Source: Lentimicrobiaceae bacterium
GTDB taxonomy: Bacteria > Bacteroidota > Bacteroidia > Bacteroidales > JALOCA01
Direction: 5' to 3'
DNA: 64,000 bases
Assembly (NCBI GenBank): GCA_023227965.1
Contig: JALOCA010000001.1
Span: 62,001-126,000, forward strand
Shown here: positions 1 through 9,134 of the stretch, piece by piece
How positions within the stretch are numbered: the first letter of the stretch is position 1
Layout of the letters: each line of letters begins with the position of its first letter
Program-made: the position numbers and the translations under genes
Notes under the pieces: model-generated
What the model saw: the letters and a program-made list of their open reading frames with translations, nothing else
Told to the model about the DNA's origin: nothing
Databases searched by the model: none

Positions 1-66
1 TTGGGGTTGTGCACATGCACCTGCAAGAAATAAAATCGTCATTGCTGTAGTGATTATTCGTTTCAT
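1..66 (-). CDS. Putative lipoprotein, N-terminal fragment (gene runs off the left edge)
   Basis: An ATG at 66-64 on the minus strand opens a frame that stays open for 22 codons to the window edge. The peptide MKRIITTAMTILFLAGACAQ has a basic N-terminus, a hydrophobic core and the lipobox LAGAC, so signal peptidase II processing and lipidation at Cys18 are likely. It follows tolC in the same direction after a 91-bp gap. The mature part is not visible, so no function can be given. Confidence 0.6.
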   Translation of the reverse strand, partial: MKRIITTAMTILFLAGACAQPQ

Positions 67-157
67 AAAAATAAAGTTAAATAGTAATGGATTATAAGTC
101 ATATTTTTTTTGTCTTTTCCGGATATTATCCTGGCATTAATGTGATAACATAAGTCT

Positions 158-1459
158 TTATTTCAGCTCGGCTACCAGTTGTTTCAATTTAGTTTCGGCA
201 ATTTTCAGTGAATATTCAAAATTAATACGGCGGGTTTGCGACTGTACAAAATACTCTTGTGCCTGATGCACTTCAAGCGAAGTGGTTTGCCCTTGCCGGA
301 GACGTGCCAGGCAGATGTCGAGATTTTCGCGTGCAAGCTTTTCGTTGTCTTTTTCAATCTGAAGCATTGATTGCTGATGCTCAAAATCGCTCAGCGCATT
401 CAGCAGTTGTGTATTCACCTGCAATTTTTGGTTTTCCAGAGCATCCTGCGCCGATTGTAACTGTGTTTTGGCAACGGAAATTTGTCGCATCCTGTTTCCC
501 GACTCGAAAACCGGGAAAGAGATACTTCCCATAAGCTGAGGTCCCAGGTTATGATTTTTTATTACCGAGCCAGCCGAATAATCGTTTTGCGAAAAATAAT
601 ATCCCGCATCCATGTTCAGCGAAGGAAGACGAAGCCGGTTGTATTCCTTCAGGCTAAGCCGGGATATATCCACCTGCTTCTGGTACCAGAGAACGCCGGT
701 ATTTGCAGAAAATATTTTAGCATTCAGTTCCTTCACATCCGGCTGATAATTCAGAGGGATGCTGTCGGATACTTCGAGGTTGGCATCGGCTTTTAATCCC
801 AATAACTGGTACAGGCTGCGTTTGGCTGTTCCGATGGCTATTTGCTGAAGAATCGCATTTTCATGGTAAACATTCAGGTCAATTTTTGCCTGGAGCAATT
901 CTGTTTTCGGAATAAGCCCGGCATTGAATGATGTAGCCGAGATGTTCACCCTCTCTTCATTGAATCGAATGGCTTCGTTGATGGAGACAAGCTGTTGTTT
1001 TTGCCGAATAACTTCGTAATACGAAGCCACAACGTCGTAAACTGTCTGCAAAACATTGTCGCGAAACAAAATTTCTCCCTGTGCTTCTATTTCTTCCAGT
1101 TTGTTTTTGGTTACAAACATTTTTCCTCCGTCAAACAATGTCCACGAAAGTGTAGCACCTGCATTGATAGCATTCGACGAAAAAGAATGGTTTTTAGCAT
1201 CGCTTCCATCCTCGAATTTCTGATAATTATCATTTAAAGCATATTTATCAGAGCCTGTAAGCCCTATTTCGGGTAGCATACCGGCATTTCCTGCGGTATT
1301 ATTCAGTTTATTGATTTCTGCTTCACTTCTTGCAATGCGGATGTCGTAATTATTTTTTAAAGCCATGTCAATTGCTTCGTCCACAGATATTATTTTTTGG
1401 GCAGAAAGTAGCTGGCTGAAAAATATAAATGTAAAGAAGAATATTGTCAGTTTTTTCAT
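158..1459 (-). CDS. TolC-like outer-membrane efflux protein
   Basis: This is the outer-membrane channel of a tripartite RND pump. The 433-residue product, usual for the family, starts with a signal peptide ending near LLSAQ at residues 16-20. Two outer-membrane-efflux-protein halves follow (about 25-215 and 230-430), each with long heptad-rich helices. The first begins with the typical VDEAIDMALKNNYDIRIARSE segment, and the C-terminal half has the ENQKLQVNTQLLNALSDF helix. It is the last gene of a marR-MFP-RND-TolC operon and its start overlaps the RND stop by 4 bp (ATGA type), implying translational coupling. The substrate cannot be read from the sequence. Confidence 0.9.
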   Translation of the reverse strand: MKKLTIFFFTFIFFSQLLSAQKIISVDEAIDMALKNNYDIRIARSEAEINKLNNTAGNAGMLPEIGLTGSDKYALNDNYQKFEDGSDAKNHSFSSNAINAGATLSWTLFDGGKMFVTKNKLEEIEAQGEILFRDNVLQTVYDVVASYYEVIRQKQQLVSINEAIRFNEERVNISATSFNAGLIPKTELLQAKIDLNVYHENAILQQIAIGTAKRSLYQLLGLKADANLEVSDSIPLNYQPDVKELNAKIFSANTGVLWYQKQVDISRLSLKEYNRLRLPSLNMDAGYYFSQNDYSAGSVIKNHNLGPQLMGSISFPVFESGNRMRQISVAKTQLQSAQDALENQKLQVNTQLLNALSDFEHQQSMLQIEKDNEKLARENLDICLARLRQGQTTSLEVHQAQEYFVQSQTRRINFEYSLKIAETKLKQLVAELK

Positions 1460-4400
1460 TTTTTTATCTCCTCATTATATGGTGTGGAAGGCTCAAATTT
1501 TGTCTCATCATGTTTTTTGCCAGACATCAGGGCATACATGTTCGGGATAACAAACAGGGTTAGCAATAGCGAAAACAGCAATCCAAACACTATCACTATT
1601 CCGAGAGACACACGGCTTTCGGCACCAGTTCCAAGGTTAAGGGCAATGGGTAATGCACCAAAAGTAGTGGCAAGGGTAGTCATTAAGATAGGGCGCAAAC
1701 GGGCAGAAGCGGCTTCAAAGGCGGCTTCTGTTTTATTCAGCCCGGCTTTGCGTTTCTGGTTGGCAAATTCCACAATCAGAATACCGTTTTTGGTTACCAT
1801 CCCAATGAGTAATAACATTCCGATTTCGGAGAAAATATTGAGTGTTTGCCCGAATATCCAAAGCGAAAGCATGGCACCCGAAACAGCAAAAGGCACTGTA
1901 AGCATGATGATAAACGGATCGCGGAAGCTTTCAAACTGCGCTGCCAAAATAAGATAGATGAGCAACAGTGCAAGAATAAGGGCAAAGGAAATGTTGGAAT
2001 TGCTTTCGGCAAAATCACGCGAAGAGCCAGAAAGTGCCGTATTAAAGGAATTGTCGAGCAGCTTGGATGCAATTTTTTGCATTTCTTCTATTCCCTCACC
2101 GAGCGTTTTTTTGTCGGCAAGGTTTGCTGAGATGGTTGCCGATTTGTAACGGTTGTAATGATAAAGGGTTGGAGGGTTGCTGTTTTCTTCAATGTTCACC
2201 AGATTATCCAATTGAATCATAGCTCCTGTGTTGTTACGAACGTAGAGTGAACTGATGTCGGCTGGCTTGTTACGGTCTTCGCGGTCAACCTGGCCTATGA
2301 CGTAGTACTGTTTGTTGTTTCGCAAAAAATATCCGGTACGATTTCCGCTTAAAGCCCAGTTCAAGGCATCAGATACGTCTTTTTCGTTTACTCCCAGGCT
2401 GGTGGCTTTCAGACGGTCAACGGTAATGTTCAATTCGGGTTTATTGAATTTCAAATCCACATCCACATTGCTAAAGACATGGCTTTTTTGAGCTTCTTCA
2501 AGAAATTTAGGCAACACCTGTTTAATTTTGTTGAAATCAAGGTTCTGAATTACAAACTGAACCGGCAATCCTCTTGACCCGGAAGTGCTAATGGTAGCTT
2601 CCTGGCTTGCAATGATGCGGGCTTCCGGCATTTTTTTGTATGCTTTTGATAATTTCTCGTAGATTTTTTGTTGTGATATTTTACGTTCTTCAGGTTGTGA
2701 CAATACAGTCATTACAAATCCGGTATTTACCCCCGACGACATGCCTCCACCATACCTTGCCATCACATATTGGGCTTCGGATATGGAATCCATCTGCAGT
2801 TTTACTATTTCATCAATGATTTTTTGGGTTGTACTGAATTCAGTTCCTTCTGGTGCTGTAATTGATGTTCTTACAAAGCTGTGGTCTTCCAAAGGAGCAA
2901 GTTCTGATTTTAATATTCTGGAAAGACTAATGATTAAAATAACACATAACCCAATGATAGCAAAAGAAGTCCATTTATGTCCGATAAAGAAACGAAGCAT
3001 CCGCCGGTATCCATTTTCGAGCCCGACAAAAAATGGTTCGGTAGCCTTGTAAAAACGTGAATGATGGCTGGCAGAACCCCCCAGTTTTACATTTAACACC
3101 GGGGTAAGAGTAAGCGATACAAACGCAGAAATGAGTACTGCACTGGCTACTACAATTCCAAATTCGCGGAACAATCTTCCGGTAAATCCCTGCAGAAAAA
3201 TCACCGGAATAAATACGATGGCAAGGGTAAACGAAGTGGAAATAACGGCAAAAAATATTTCGCGTGAACCTTCAAATGCCGCCTGCCATTTATTCATACC
3301 CTTTTCTATACGTTTGTAAATATTTTCGGTAACCACAATTCCATCGTCAACTACCAGTCCTGTCGCCAGCACTATCCCAAGCAAGGTTAAAACATTGATG
3401 GAAAAGCCGAAAATATACATCACAAACAGTGTCCCGATCAATGAAATTGGAATATCAATCAATGGTCGTAAAGCGATGATCCAGCTTCTGAAGAACAAAA
3501 AGATGATGGTTACTACCAATGCAATAGCGATAATCAAAGTAAGAATAACATCTTCCACCGATTGACGTACGAAGATGGATTTATCACGCATTACGCTTAA
3601 TTGTATTCCGGAAGGAAGGTTTTCCTGAACCTGGTTAAGCCGTTTATAAAATTCGTCGGCAATCTGGATATCATTAGCCCCTGGCATAGGGATAAGCACC
3701 AGGGTAAGTGCCTGGGCACCGTTGCAACTGCCATTCGACTCTTCATTTTGAGGTCCCAACACAGCTTCACCCACATCGCTGAAACGTATTATCTGATTGT
3801 CTTTTTGTTTTATTATAAGATTGTTAAAATCATCTTCCGTTACCAGCCTTCCATAAGTTTTAATGGTAAGTTCGGTAGCATCGCCACGGATTTTTCCGGC
3901 AGGAAGCTCTACATTTTCTTTGGTGAGGGCTGTGTTTACATCTTCGGGCGTAAGTCCGTATGCAGCCATTTTTTCCGGATTCAGCCACAAGCGCATTGCC
4001 GGTTTTTGTTGCCCGTAAATTCCTACCGAGCTTACACCGGGTATGGTCTGAAATTTTTGCTGAAGGATATTTTCAGCATAATCACTCAGATCGAGAGCAT
4101 TCATCGAAGTGCTTTGTACGGTAAGCATGATGATAGGGTCGCCGTTGGCGTCCGATTTGGTAACTGTGGGTTGTGCATCAATGTCTTGTGGAAGTCTTCG
4201 CATGGCTTGCGATACTTTATCGCGTACATCATTGGCTGCCTTTTCCATGTCGGAACCCAGGTTGAATTCTACCGAAATAATACTGGTTCCGATGGCGGAA
4301 GTGGAAGTAATGGTTTTTACGCCTTCAATTCCATTGATAGATTTTTCGAGATTTTCGGTAATCTGCGATTCGATGATTTCGGCATTGGCACCGGTGTAAT

Positions 4401-4548
4401 TAGTCTGAACGGTGATAATGGGCGGGTCAATAGCAGGGAAAAGCCGTATTCCTAAGAAAGAAAATCCAACCAGACCCATCAACACGATTGCGAGGCTCAT
4501 CACCGTAGCCCCAATCGGACGTTTCAGTGCATAGTCTGATAATATCAT
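1456..4548 (-). CDS. RND efflux pump inner-membrane transporter (AcrB/MexB family)
   Basis: A proton-driven inner-membrane exporter of the HAE1 type. At 1030 residues it has the full family length. The N-terminal transmembrane segment (10-30) is followed by a periplasmic porter domain. The proton-relay pair Asp401-Asp402 lies in GLVVDDGIVVTENI, and the relay lysine is Lys920 in GMVTKNGILIVEF, so the motor looks intact. The two-fold internal repeat is visible. It overlaps both the adaptor gene upstream (4545-4548) and tolC downstream (1456-1459). The MarR gene at the head of the operon points to drug, detergent or phenolic substrates, but that is inference. Confidence 0.95.
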   Translation of the reverse strand: MILSDYALKRPIGATVMSLAIVLMGLVGFSFLGIRLFPAIDPPIITVQTNYTGANAEIIESQITENLEKSINGIEGVKTITSTSAIGTSIISVEFNLGSDMEKAANDVRDKVSQAMRRLPQDIDAQPTVTKSDANGDPIIMLTVQSTSMNALDLSDYAENILQQKFQTIPGVSSVGIYGQQKPAMRLWLNPEKMAAYGLTPEDVNTALTKENVELPAGKIRGDATELTIKTYGRLVTEDDFNNLIIKQKDNQIIRFSDVGEAVLGPQNEESNGSCNGAQALTLVLIPMPGANDIQIADEFYKRLNQVQENLPSGIQLSVMRDKSIFVRQSVEDVILTLIIAIALVVTIIFLFFRSWIIALRPLIDIPISLIGTLFVMYIFGFSINVLTLLGIVLATGLVVDDGIVVTENIYKRIEKGMNKWQAAFEGSREIFFAVISTSFTLAIVFIPVIFLQGFTGRLFREFGIVVASAVLISAFVSLTLTPVLNVKLGGSASHHSRFYKATEPFFVGLENGYRRMLRFFIGHKWTSFAIIGLCVILIISLSRILKSELAPLEDHSFVRTSITAPEGTEFSTTQKIIDEIVKLQMDSISEAQYVMARYGGGMSSGVNTGFVMTVLSQPEERKISQQKIYEKLSKAYKKMPEARIIASQEATISTSGSRGLPVQFVIQNLDFNKIKQVLPKFLEEAQKSHVFSNVDVDLKFNKPELNITVDRLKATSLGVNEKDVSDALNWALSGNRTGYFLRNNKQYYVIGQVDREDRNKPADISSLYVRNNTGAMIQLDNLVNIEENSNPPTLYHYNRYKSATISANLADKKTLGEGIEEMQKIASKLLDNSFNTALSGSSRDFAESNSNISFALILALLLIYLILAAQFESFRDPFIIMLTVPFAVSGAMLSLWIFGQTLNIFSEIGMLLLIGMVTKNGILIVEFANQKRKAGLNKTEAAFEAASARLRPILMTTLATTFGALPIALNLGTGAESRVSLGIVIVFGLLFSLLLTLFVIPNMYALMSGKKHDETKFEPSTPYNEEIKK

Positions 4549-5606
4549 AAGGAGCCGTTTTTAACGCTGGAAAATTTTAGGTTCATTCCGTCCTTAATGA
4601 AAAGAATACCGGTAGTAACTATCGTATCACCGCTTTGGATGCCATCGGTAATTTCAATAGACGATTCTCTGCGGACACCGGTTTTCACTTTTACGAAAGT
4701 TGCCTTCCCATTTTTAGATACAATGACACTTTTATCGCGTTCGGAAGGGATGATTGCCTGTGTTGGTATCATCAGTGCCTGATTATTTTTTCCAAGAATG
4801 AGTTCTACGGTGGCAAAAGCTCCGGGTGTAAGCTCATCAGATTTGCTGTTAACCAAAGCGCGTATTTTTAAATTTCGGGTATCCTGCTCAATTTCGCGTT
4901 CAGTAGCCATCACTGTGGCATCATAGTGTTTGTCTGCGCCTCTTACGGTAAACTGAATTTTTATTCCCGGTTTTAACTCACTGCTGTATTGTTCGGGAAC
5001 ACTAAAGTCGAGTTTTAGTTTTTCTACAGTTCGAATGGTTGCAAGAGAAGTTGAGGCGTTTACTATTGCCCCGACACTGATGCTCCGTAGCCCGATAACT
5101 CCGTCGAAAGGTGCACGGATTTCCGTTTTGCGGATTTGTGTCTGCAAAACTTCGATATCGGCTTTGGTGGATTGTATCTGGAGAACTGTTTGGTCGTAAT
5201 CCTGTTGGCTGAGCCCGCTCACTTTCATCAGTTCGCTTTGCCGTTTGTTGGTTTGTTCAAATATGGCAAGTTGTGCTTTTAGCTTGTTAAGGTTAGCCTG
5301 AAGGTCACCATCGAAGAGTTTTACCAGTAAACTTCCTTCTTTTACGAATTTACCTTCCGGTAAATTAATTTTTACAACCCTACCTGAAATTTCGGGCATA
5401 AGCACCGTTTCTTCAAAAGGTTTCAGCGTTCCAGAAACGGTGATGGTTTTATCCAACTGGGTAGACTTTACCACATAAGCGGTTAAAAATGCCTGTGTTT
5501 TGCCTTTCTTGTCGTCTTTTTTGAGATTTGATGACCTGGATTGACAGGAAGATGCCAAGATGGCAAGTGGGAGGATGAAAATTAAAGATGCAGATTTTTT
5601 ATTCAT
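4545..5606 (-). CDS. Efflux periplasmic adaptor (membrane fusion protein) lipoprotein
   Basis: This adaptor would link the RND transporter to the TolC channel. The 353-residue protein starts with a lipoprotein signal with Cys21 in LASSCQS. A split lipoyl/biotinyl-like domain follows: the first half around residues 60-95 (PEISGRVVKINLPEGKFV) and the second around 165-190 (RAPFDGVIGLRSISVGAIV). Between them is a short alpha-helical hairpin with QSELMKVSGLSQQDYD. Beta-barrel and membrane-proximal domains complete it. It starts 47 bp after the marR stop and its stop overlaps the RND start by 4 bp. Confidence 0.92.
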   Translation of the reverse strand: MNKKSASLIFILPLAILASSCQSRSSNLKKDDKKGKTQAFLTAYVVKSTQLDKTITVSGTLKPFEETVLMPEISGRVVKINLPEGKFVKEGSLLVKLFDGDLQANLNKLKAQLAIFEQTNKRQSELMKVSGLSQQDYDQTVLQIQSTKADIEVLQTQIRKTEIRAPFDGVIGLRSISVGAIVNASTSLATIRTVEKLKLDFSVPEQYSSELKPGIKIQFTVRGADKHYDATVMATEREIEQDTRNLKIRALVNSKSDELTPGAFATVELILGKNNQALMIPTQAIIPSERDKSVIVSKNGKATFVKVKTGVRRESSIEITDGIQSGDTIVTTGILFIKDGMNLKFSSVKNGSL

Positions 5607-5653
5607 ATATTTTTCAGGGGTATATGGTATCTTATTGTTTATATAGCTGGTTT

Positions 5654-6118
5654 TTAAATTCCGGAATTCGATCCTAAGTTATGTTTAATTAACTCAAGTG
5701 TCTGAAAAAAAGCAGTTATTTGCTCTGGTGTCAGCCCGGAAGTAGCTTTACGGTTCAATTCATCAACTACACGATGAACTTCCGGAAGTATTGTCCTTGC
5801 CTCCGGTGTAAGCGTGATGAAGGATGCACGCCTGTCGTCGGGGTTGGTTGTTTTGGCTATCATTTTAATTTCTTTAAAATAGTCCATTATTCTGACCATG
5901 GATGCTTTGTCAACAGAGAGTAAATCGCAAAGTGCCTGTTGTGTGCAATTTTTACTGAGATATTCTATAGCCAAAAGAATTGCAAAATGTTTATGGACTG
6001 GCAAATGGTCAAGATTATGGATGAGTGTGCAATAATAACGTCGAGCTACCAGCGAAAGACGTTTTCCGTAAGGGAAATGTTCAAAAAATTCGGCTTGAAT
6101 ATCCGGCATGATTACCAT
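5654..6118 (-). CDS. MarR-family transcriptional regulator
   Basis: A 154-residue winged-helix repressor. The recognition helix lies around LCDLLSVDKASMVRIMDYF (residues 63-81). The wing carries the family signature DDRR at 94-97 (TNPDDRRASFITLT). Flanking helices at both ends would form the dimer interface. It is the first gene of the efflux operon, so it probably represses that operon until a ligand binds. A 10-bp inverted repeat upstream (6134-6179) overlapping a candidate -7 box is a possible operator. An alternative ATG lies three codons downstream of the start given. Confidence 0.9.
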   Translation of the reverse strand: MVIMPDIQAEFFEHFPYGKRLSLVARRYYCTLIHNLDHLPVHKHFAILLAIEYLSKNCTQQALCDLLSVDKASMVRIMDYFKEIKMIAKTTNPDDRRASFITLTPEARTILPEVHRVVDELNRKATSGLTPEQITAFFQTLELIKHNLGSNSGI

Positions 6119-6132
6119 TTTAAAACGAACTG

Positions 6133-6140
6133 CAAAAATA
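6133..6140 (-). promoter_or_regulatory. Candidate -7 box upstream of the marR-efflux operon
   Basis: The minus strand reads TATTTTTG, matching the Bacteroidota -7 consensus TAnnTTTG, 14 bp upstream of the marR ATG. No clear TTTG -33 element is seen at the usual spacing. It overlaps the left arm of the inverted repeat at 6134-6179. Confidence 0.4.
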
Positions 6141-6179
6141 GTTCTTTTTTTAAATTGGTTGACAGTGCTAACTATTTTT
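6134..6179. promoter_or_regulatory. Inverted repeat, possible MarR operator
   Basis: Perfect 10-bp arms AAAAATAGTT (6134-6143) and AACTATTTTT (6170-6179) are separated by 26 bp. They sit in the 145-bp gap between marR and tex, and one arm covers the candidate marR -7 box. Autorepression through this site is inferred from position only. Confidence 0.35.
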
Positions 6180-6263
6180 TAATAATTTTTTTACTATTGC
6201 CCGGTAAATCTATATATCATCCCTTACGGGATTTTGGTTAACTCAAAATTTGCAATTTATCCC

Positions 6264-8402
6264 TTACACATCCCGCATGGTTAACTGGATGCGTTTACGG
6301 TCGCGGTCCACCTGAAGCACCTTGACCATCACTTTCTGATATAGTTTTACCACCTCGTTGGGGTCTTTTACAAAGTGGTTGGTAAGCTGGCTGATATGTA
6401 CCAGCCCGTCCTGATGTACTCCCAGGTCAACAAAAACTCCGAAGTTTGTGATGTTTGTTATTATACCTGGCAGGGTCATTCCTTCTTTTACATCATCAAT
6501 AGTATGTATTCCCTGGGCAAATTCAAAAGTATCGAATTTTTTCCGCGGGTCTCTACCCGGTTTTGCCAGTTCCTGCATGATGTCGTTCAGGGTAGGCAGT
6601 CCTGCTTTAGGGTTTATAAATTCCTTCAGGTTGATTTTTTTGCGCAACTCTTCTTTTTCTATCAGGTCTTCCACTGTAGCGCCTTCTTTTTCAGCCATAC
6701 GATATACTACATCGTAACTTTCAGGATGCACGGCACTCCGGTCGAGGGGATTTTTGGCATCGCGTATGCGTAAAAAACCTGCTGCCTGTTCAAAGGCTTT
6801 TTCCCCGAAACGGGATACTTTTTTCAGTTCTTCGCGTGAAGCAAAAGGTCCGTTTTTTTTGCGATGTTCCACGATATTTTTTGCGAGTAAATCGCCCACT
6901 CCCGACACGTATGAAAGGAGCTGTTTACTGGCGGTATTTACTTCCACACCCACGTTGTTTACGCAACTTACCACAATGTCTTCCAGCCCCTGCTGGAGCA
7001 GTTTGGGATTAATATCGTGCTGGTATTGTCCCACGCCTATGGATTTTGGATCAATTTTAACCAGTTCGGCAAGTGGATCCATCAGTCTTCTGCCTATTGA
7101 AACTGAGCCACGGACGGTAACATCATATTCGGGAAACTCCTCGCGTGCCACCGCCGATGCCGAATATACCGATGCGCCGCTTTCGTTTACTATTACGGCA
7201 ATAACATCCGTATCAAAAGGAATATGTTTGATAAAATTTTCCGTTTCGCGTCCTGCAGTTCCGTTACCTATGGCGATAGCTTCTATCTTATAGGCTTTCA
7301 CCAGAGTTTGAATCTTATGCATGGCTTGTCTCACTTCACTTTGCGGAGGATGTGGGTAAATAGTTTCGTTATGGAGGAGGTTTCCTTGCCTGTCGAGGCA
7401 AACCACTTTGCATCCGGTGCGGAAGCCGGGGTCAATGGCAAGCACATTTTTCTGCCCCAGCGGAGGCGAAAGTAATAGTTGCCGGAGGTTTTCGGCAAAT
7501 ACGCGTATTGCTTCAGTATCGGCTTTTTCTTTTGCCCATTGTCGCATCTCTGTTTCCATCGAAGGTTGCAGCAGGCGTTTATAGCTGTCTTTAATTGCCA
7601 TTTTTACCTGTTCTGCCGAGTCATTGTCGGCTTTAACAAACAAATGCTTCAGAATAGCAATGGAATCCTCCTGTGAGGGCTCTATTCCCACTTTTAAAAA
7701 ACCTTCATTTTCACCACGAAGCATGGCAAGGATACGATGAGAAGGCGTTTTGTACAGGGGCTCGTTCCAATCGAAATAGTTTTCATATTTGCGTGCTTCG
7801 GGCAATTGCAATTTTGATTTAAGTAATGCCGAACTGATTTTTGCTTCTTTTCCGAACAATGTCCTTAAACGTTTTCTTGCGATAGTATTTTCATTTATCC
7901 ATTCGGCAATGATATCTCTTGCACCAGCAAGTGCTTCTTCAGTACTTTCCACCCCTTTTTCTTTATCTACAAAAAGCAAAGCTTTTGCATTCAAATCAAG
8001 TGGATACTGCGCCATTATCATCTTAGCCAGCGGTTCCAGACCTTTTGTTTTGGCAATGGTAGCTCTGGTTTTACGTTTGGGACGGTAGGGCAGGTAAATA
8101 TCTTCCAGTTCCGACATAGTAAGAGCTTCATTTATCTGTTTTTCGAGTTCATCGGTTAGCAATCCCTGCTCGCGTGTGGATTCGATGATGCTTTCGCGAC
8201 GTTTATCCAATTCGCGGAGCTGGTGTACACGGTCGCGTATCTGCGAAATTTGAACTTCATCGAGGCTATCGGTAGCTTCTTTGCGGTAACGTGCAATAAA
8301 CGGAACGGTAGCTCCCTCGTCGAACAGCGATATGGTATTTTCTACCTGCAGAATTTTAATATTTAACTCTGTAGCTATGGTTACAAAATGTGATTTCTGC
8401 AT
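6264..8402 (-). CDS. tex: Tex-family RNA-binding transcriptional accessory protein
   Basis: A cytoplasmic nucleic-acid-binding protein of the Tex/Spt6-like family. Its 712 residues are close to the usual length. The N-terminal Tex helical region contains ATVPFIARYRKEATDSLDE (31-49), a family hallmark. A YqgF-like RNase H-fold domain begins near residue 318 with VLAIDPGFRTGCKV. Helix-hairpin-helix motifs follow (VNTASKQLLSYVSGVG region). A C-terminal S1 domain starts at about 640 (GIITNITNFGVFVDLGVHQD). Neighbours are functionally unrelated; it appears to be transcribed on its own. Confidence 0.95.
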   Translation of the reverse strand: MQKSHFVTIATELNIKILQVENTISLFDEGATVPFIARYRKEATDSLDEVQISQIRDRVHQLRELDKRRESIIESTREQGLLTDELEKQINEALTMSELEDIYLPYRPKRKTRATIAKTKGLEPLAKMIMAQYPLDLNAKALLFVDKEKGVESTEEALAGARDIIAEWINENTIARKRLRTLFGKEAKISSALLKSKLQLPEARKYENYFDWNEPLYKTPSHRILAMLRGENEGFLKVGIEPSQEDSIAILKHLFVKADNDSAEQVKMAIKDSYKRLLQPSMETEMRQWAKEKADTEAIRVFAENLRQLLLSPPLGQKNVLAIDPGFRTGCKVVCLDRQGNLLHNETIYPHPPQSEVRQAMHKIQTLVKAYKIEAIAIGNGTAGRETENFIKHIPFDTDVIAVIVNESGASVYSASAVAREEFPEYDVTVRGSVSIGRRLMDPLAELVKIDPKSIGVGQYQHDINPKLLQQGLEDIVVSCVNNVGVEVNTASKQLLSYVSGVGDLLAKNIVEHRKKNGPFASREELKKVSRFGEKAFEQAAGFLRIRDAKNPLDRSAVHPESYDVVYRMAEKEGATVEDLIEKEELRKKINLKEFINPKAGLPTLNDIMQELAKPGRDPRKKFDTFEFAQGIHTIDDVKEGMTLPGIITNITNFGVFVDLGVHQDGLVHISQLTNHFVKDPNEVVKLYQKVMVKVLQVDRDRKRIQLTMRDV

Positions 8403-8452
8403 TTATTCTTTTTTATTCGGGAAGGCAAATGTACGAAAACTAACCGGGCTTT

Positions 8453-9133
8453 TCAGTCTTTTGTTGCTACAAGCATCCAGTTGCTGTATATCCCCCTCAG
8501 TTTTATTGTAAAAGTATTTGTGAAGATATTTATAAATTTCTTTTCCAGTTGAAAAGCTGAAGCAAGACTGTCGCCGTCGAAAACAAATTTATTGAAGACA
8601 AGCATTCCGTTTGGTGCTAAGTTTTCATTCAGGTTTTGTAAAAACTGTATCGTTTCGCAACAGGCAGGTACGATAATATCTTCATAAACGTCAACAATAA
8701 TCAGGTCGTAGTTTTCGTGTAAAGTATCAATATATTCGGCAACCTCGGCTATTATTATGTGTAAGTTGGAATTTTCAGCTACAGAAAAGTATTTTTTTGC
8801 CAGGGCTATCACCTTTTCGTCGCGTTCGATGCCGGTAATTTTGCAATCCAGTCCATATTCATTTGTAAGAATAGAAGCTACACTTCTTGCCCCGAAACCG
8901 AGAATAAGCACTTTTTGAATGTTTCGTTGCCTGATGTGAAGTTTTTTGAATGTTTTTTGAAAAGCGGTATGCAACCCTCCGAAGGAATAGTTGCCATTGA
9001 GAGAATTCAGCATCAATTTTCCGCCAACCAAAACAACCTCAAGATATGGATTAAGTTCAGAACCTGTTTTTTCAACAGAAATCTCAGAAAAATAACTTAC
9101 AAATTTTTGCCATAAAGTTGGCGAAAAGCTCAT
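8453..9133 (-). CDS. Spermidine synthase-like SAM-binding protein
   Basis: A 226-residue Rossmann-fold protein resembling the polyamine synthase family. The nucleotide-binding loop VLILGFGARSVASIL is at 75-89, followed by an acidic residue in GIERDEK (Glu103) that would hold the SAM or decarboxylated-SAM ribose. The segment DLIIVDVYEDI sits where the catalytic Asp lies in spermidine synthases. It is shorter than bona fide SpeE (about 280 residues), and the N-terminal beta-sheet domain is reduced, so a methyltransferase-like or non-polyamine role is equally possible. It starts one base after the stop of the CHU_C-tailed gene, so the two are probably co-transcribed. Confidence 0.75.
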   Translation of the reverse strand: MSFSPTLWQKFVSYFSEISVEKTGSELNPYLEVVLVGGKLMLNSLNGNYSFGGLHTAFQKTFKKLHIRQRNIQKVLILGFGARSVASILTNEYGLDCKITGIERDEKVIALAKKYFSVAENSNLHIIIAEVAEYIDTLHENYDLIIVDVYEDIIVPACCETIQFLQNLNENLAPNGMLVFNKFVFDGDSLASAFQLEKKFINIFTNTFTIKLRGIYSNWMLVATKD

Positions 9134-9134
9134 A

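Noticed and set aside
3601..4455. 284-codon plus-strand open frame
   Set aside because: It lies entirely antisense to the RND transporter gene, which has full-length conserved motifs.
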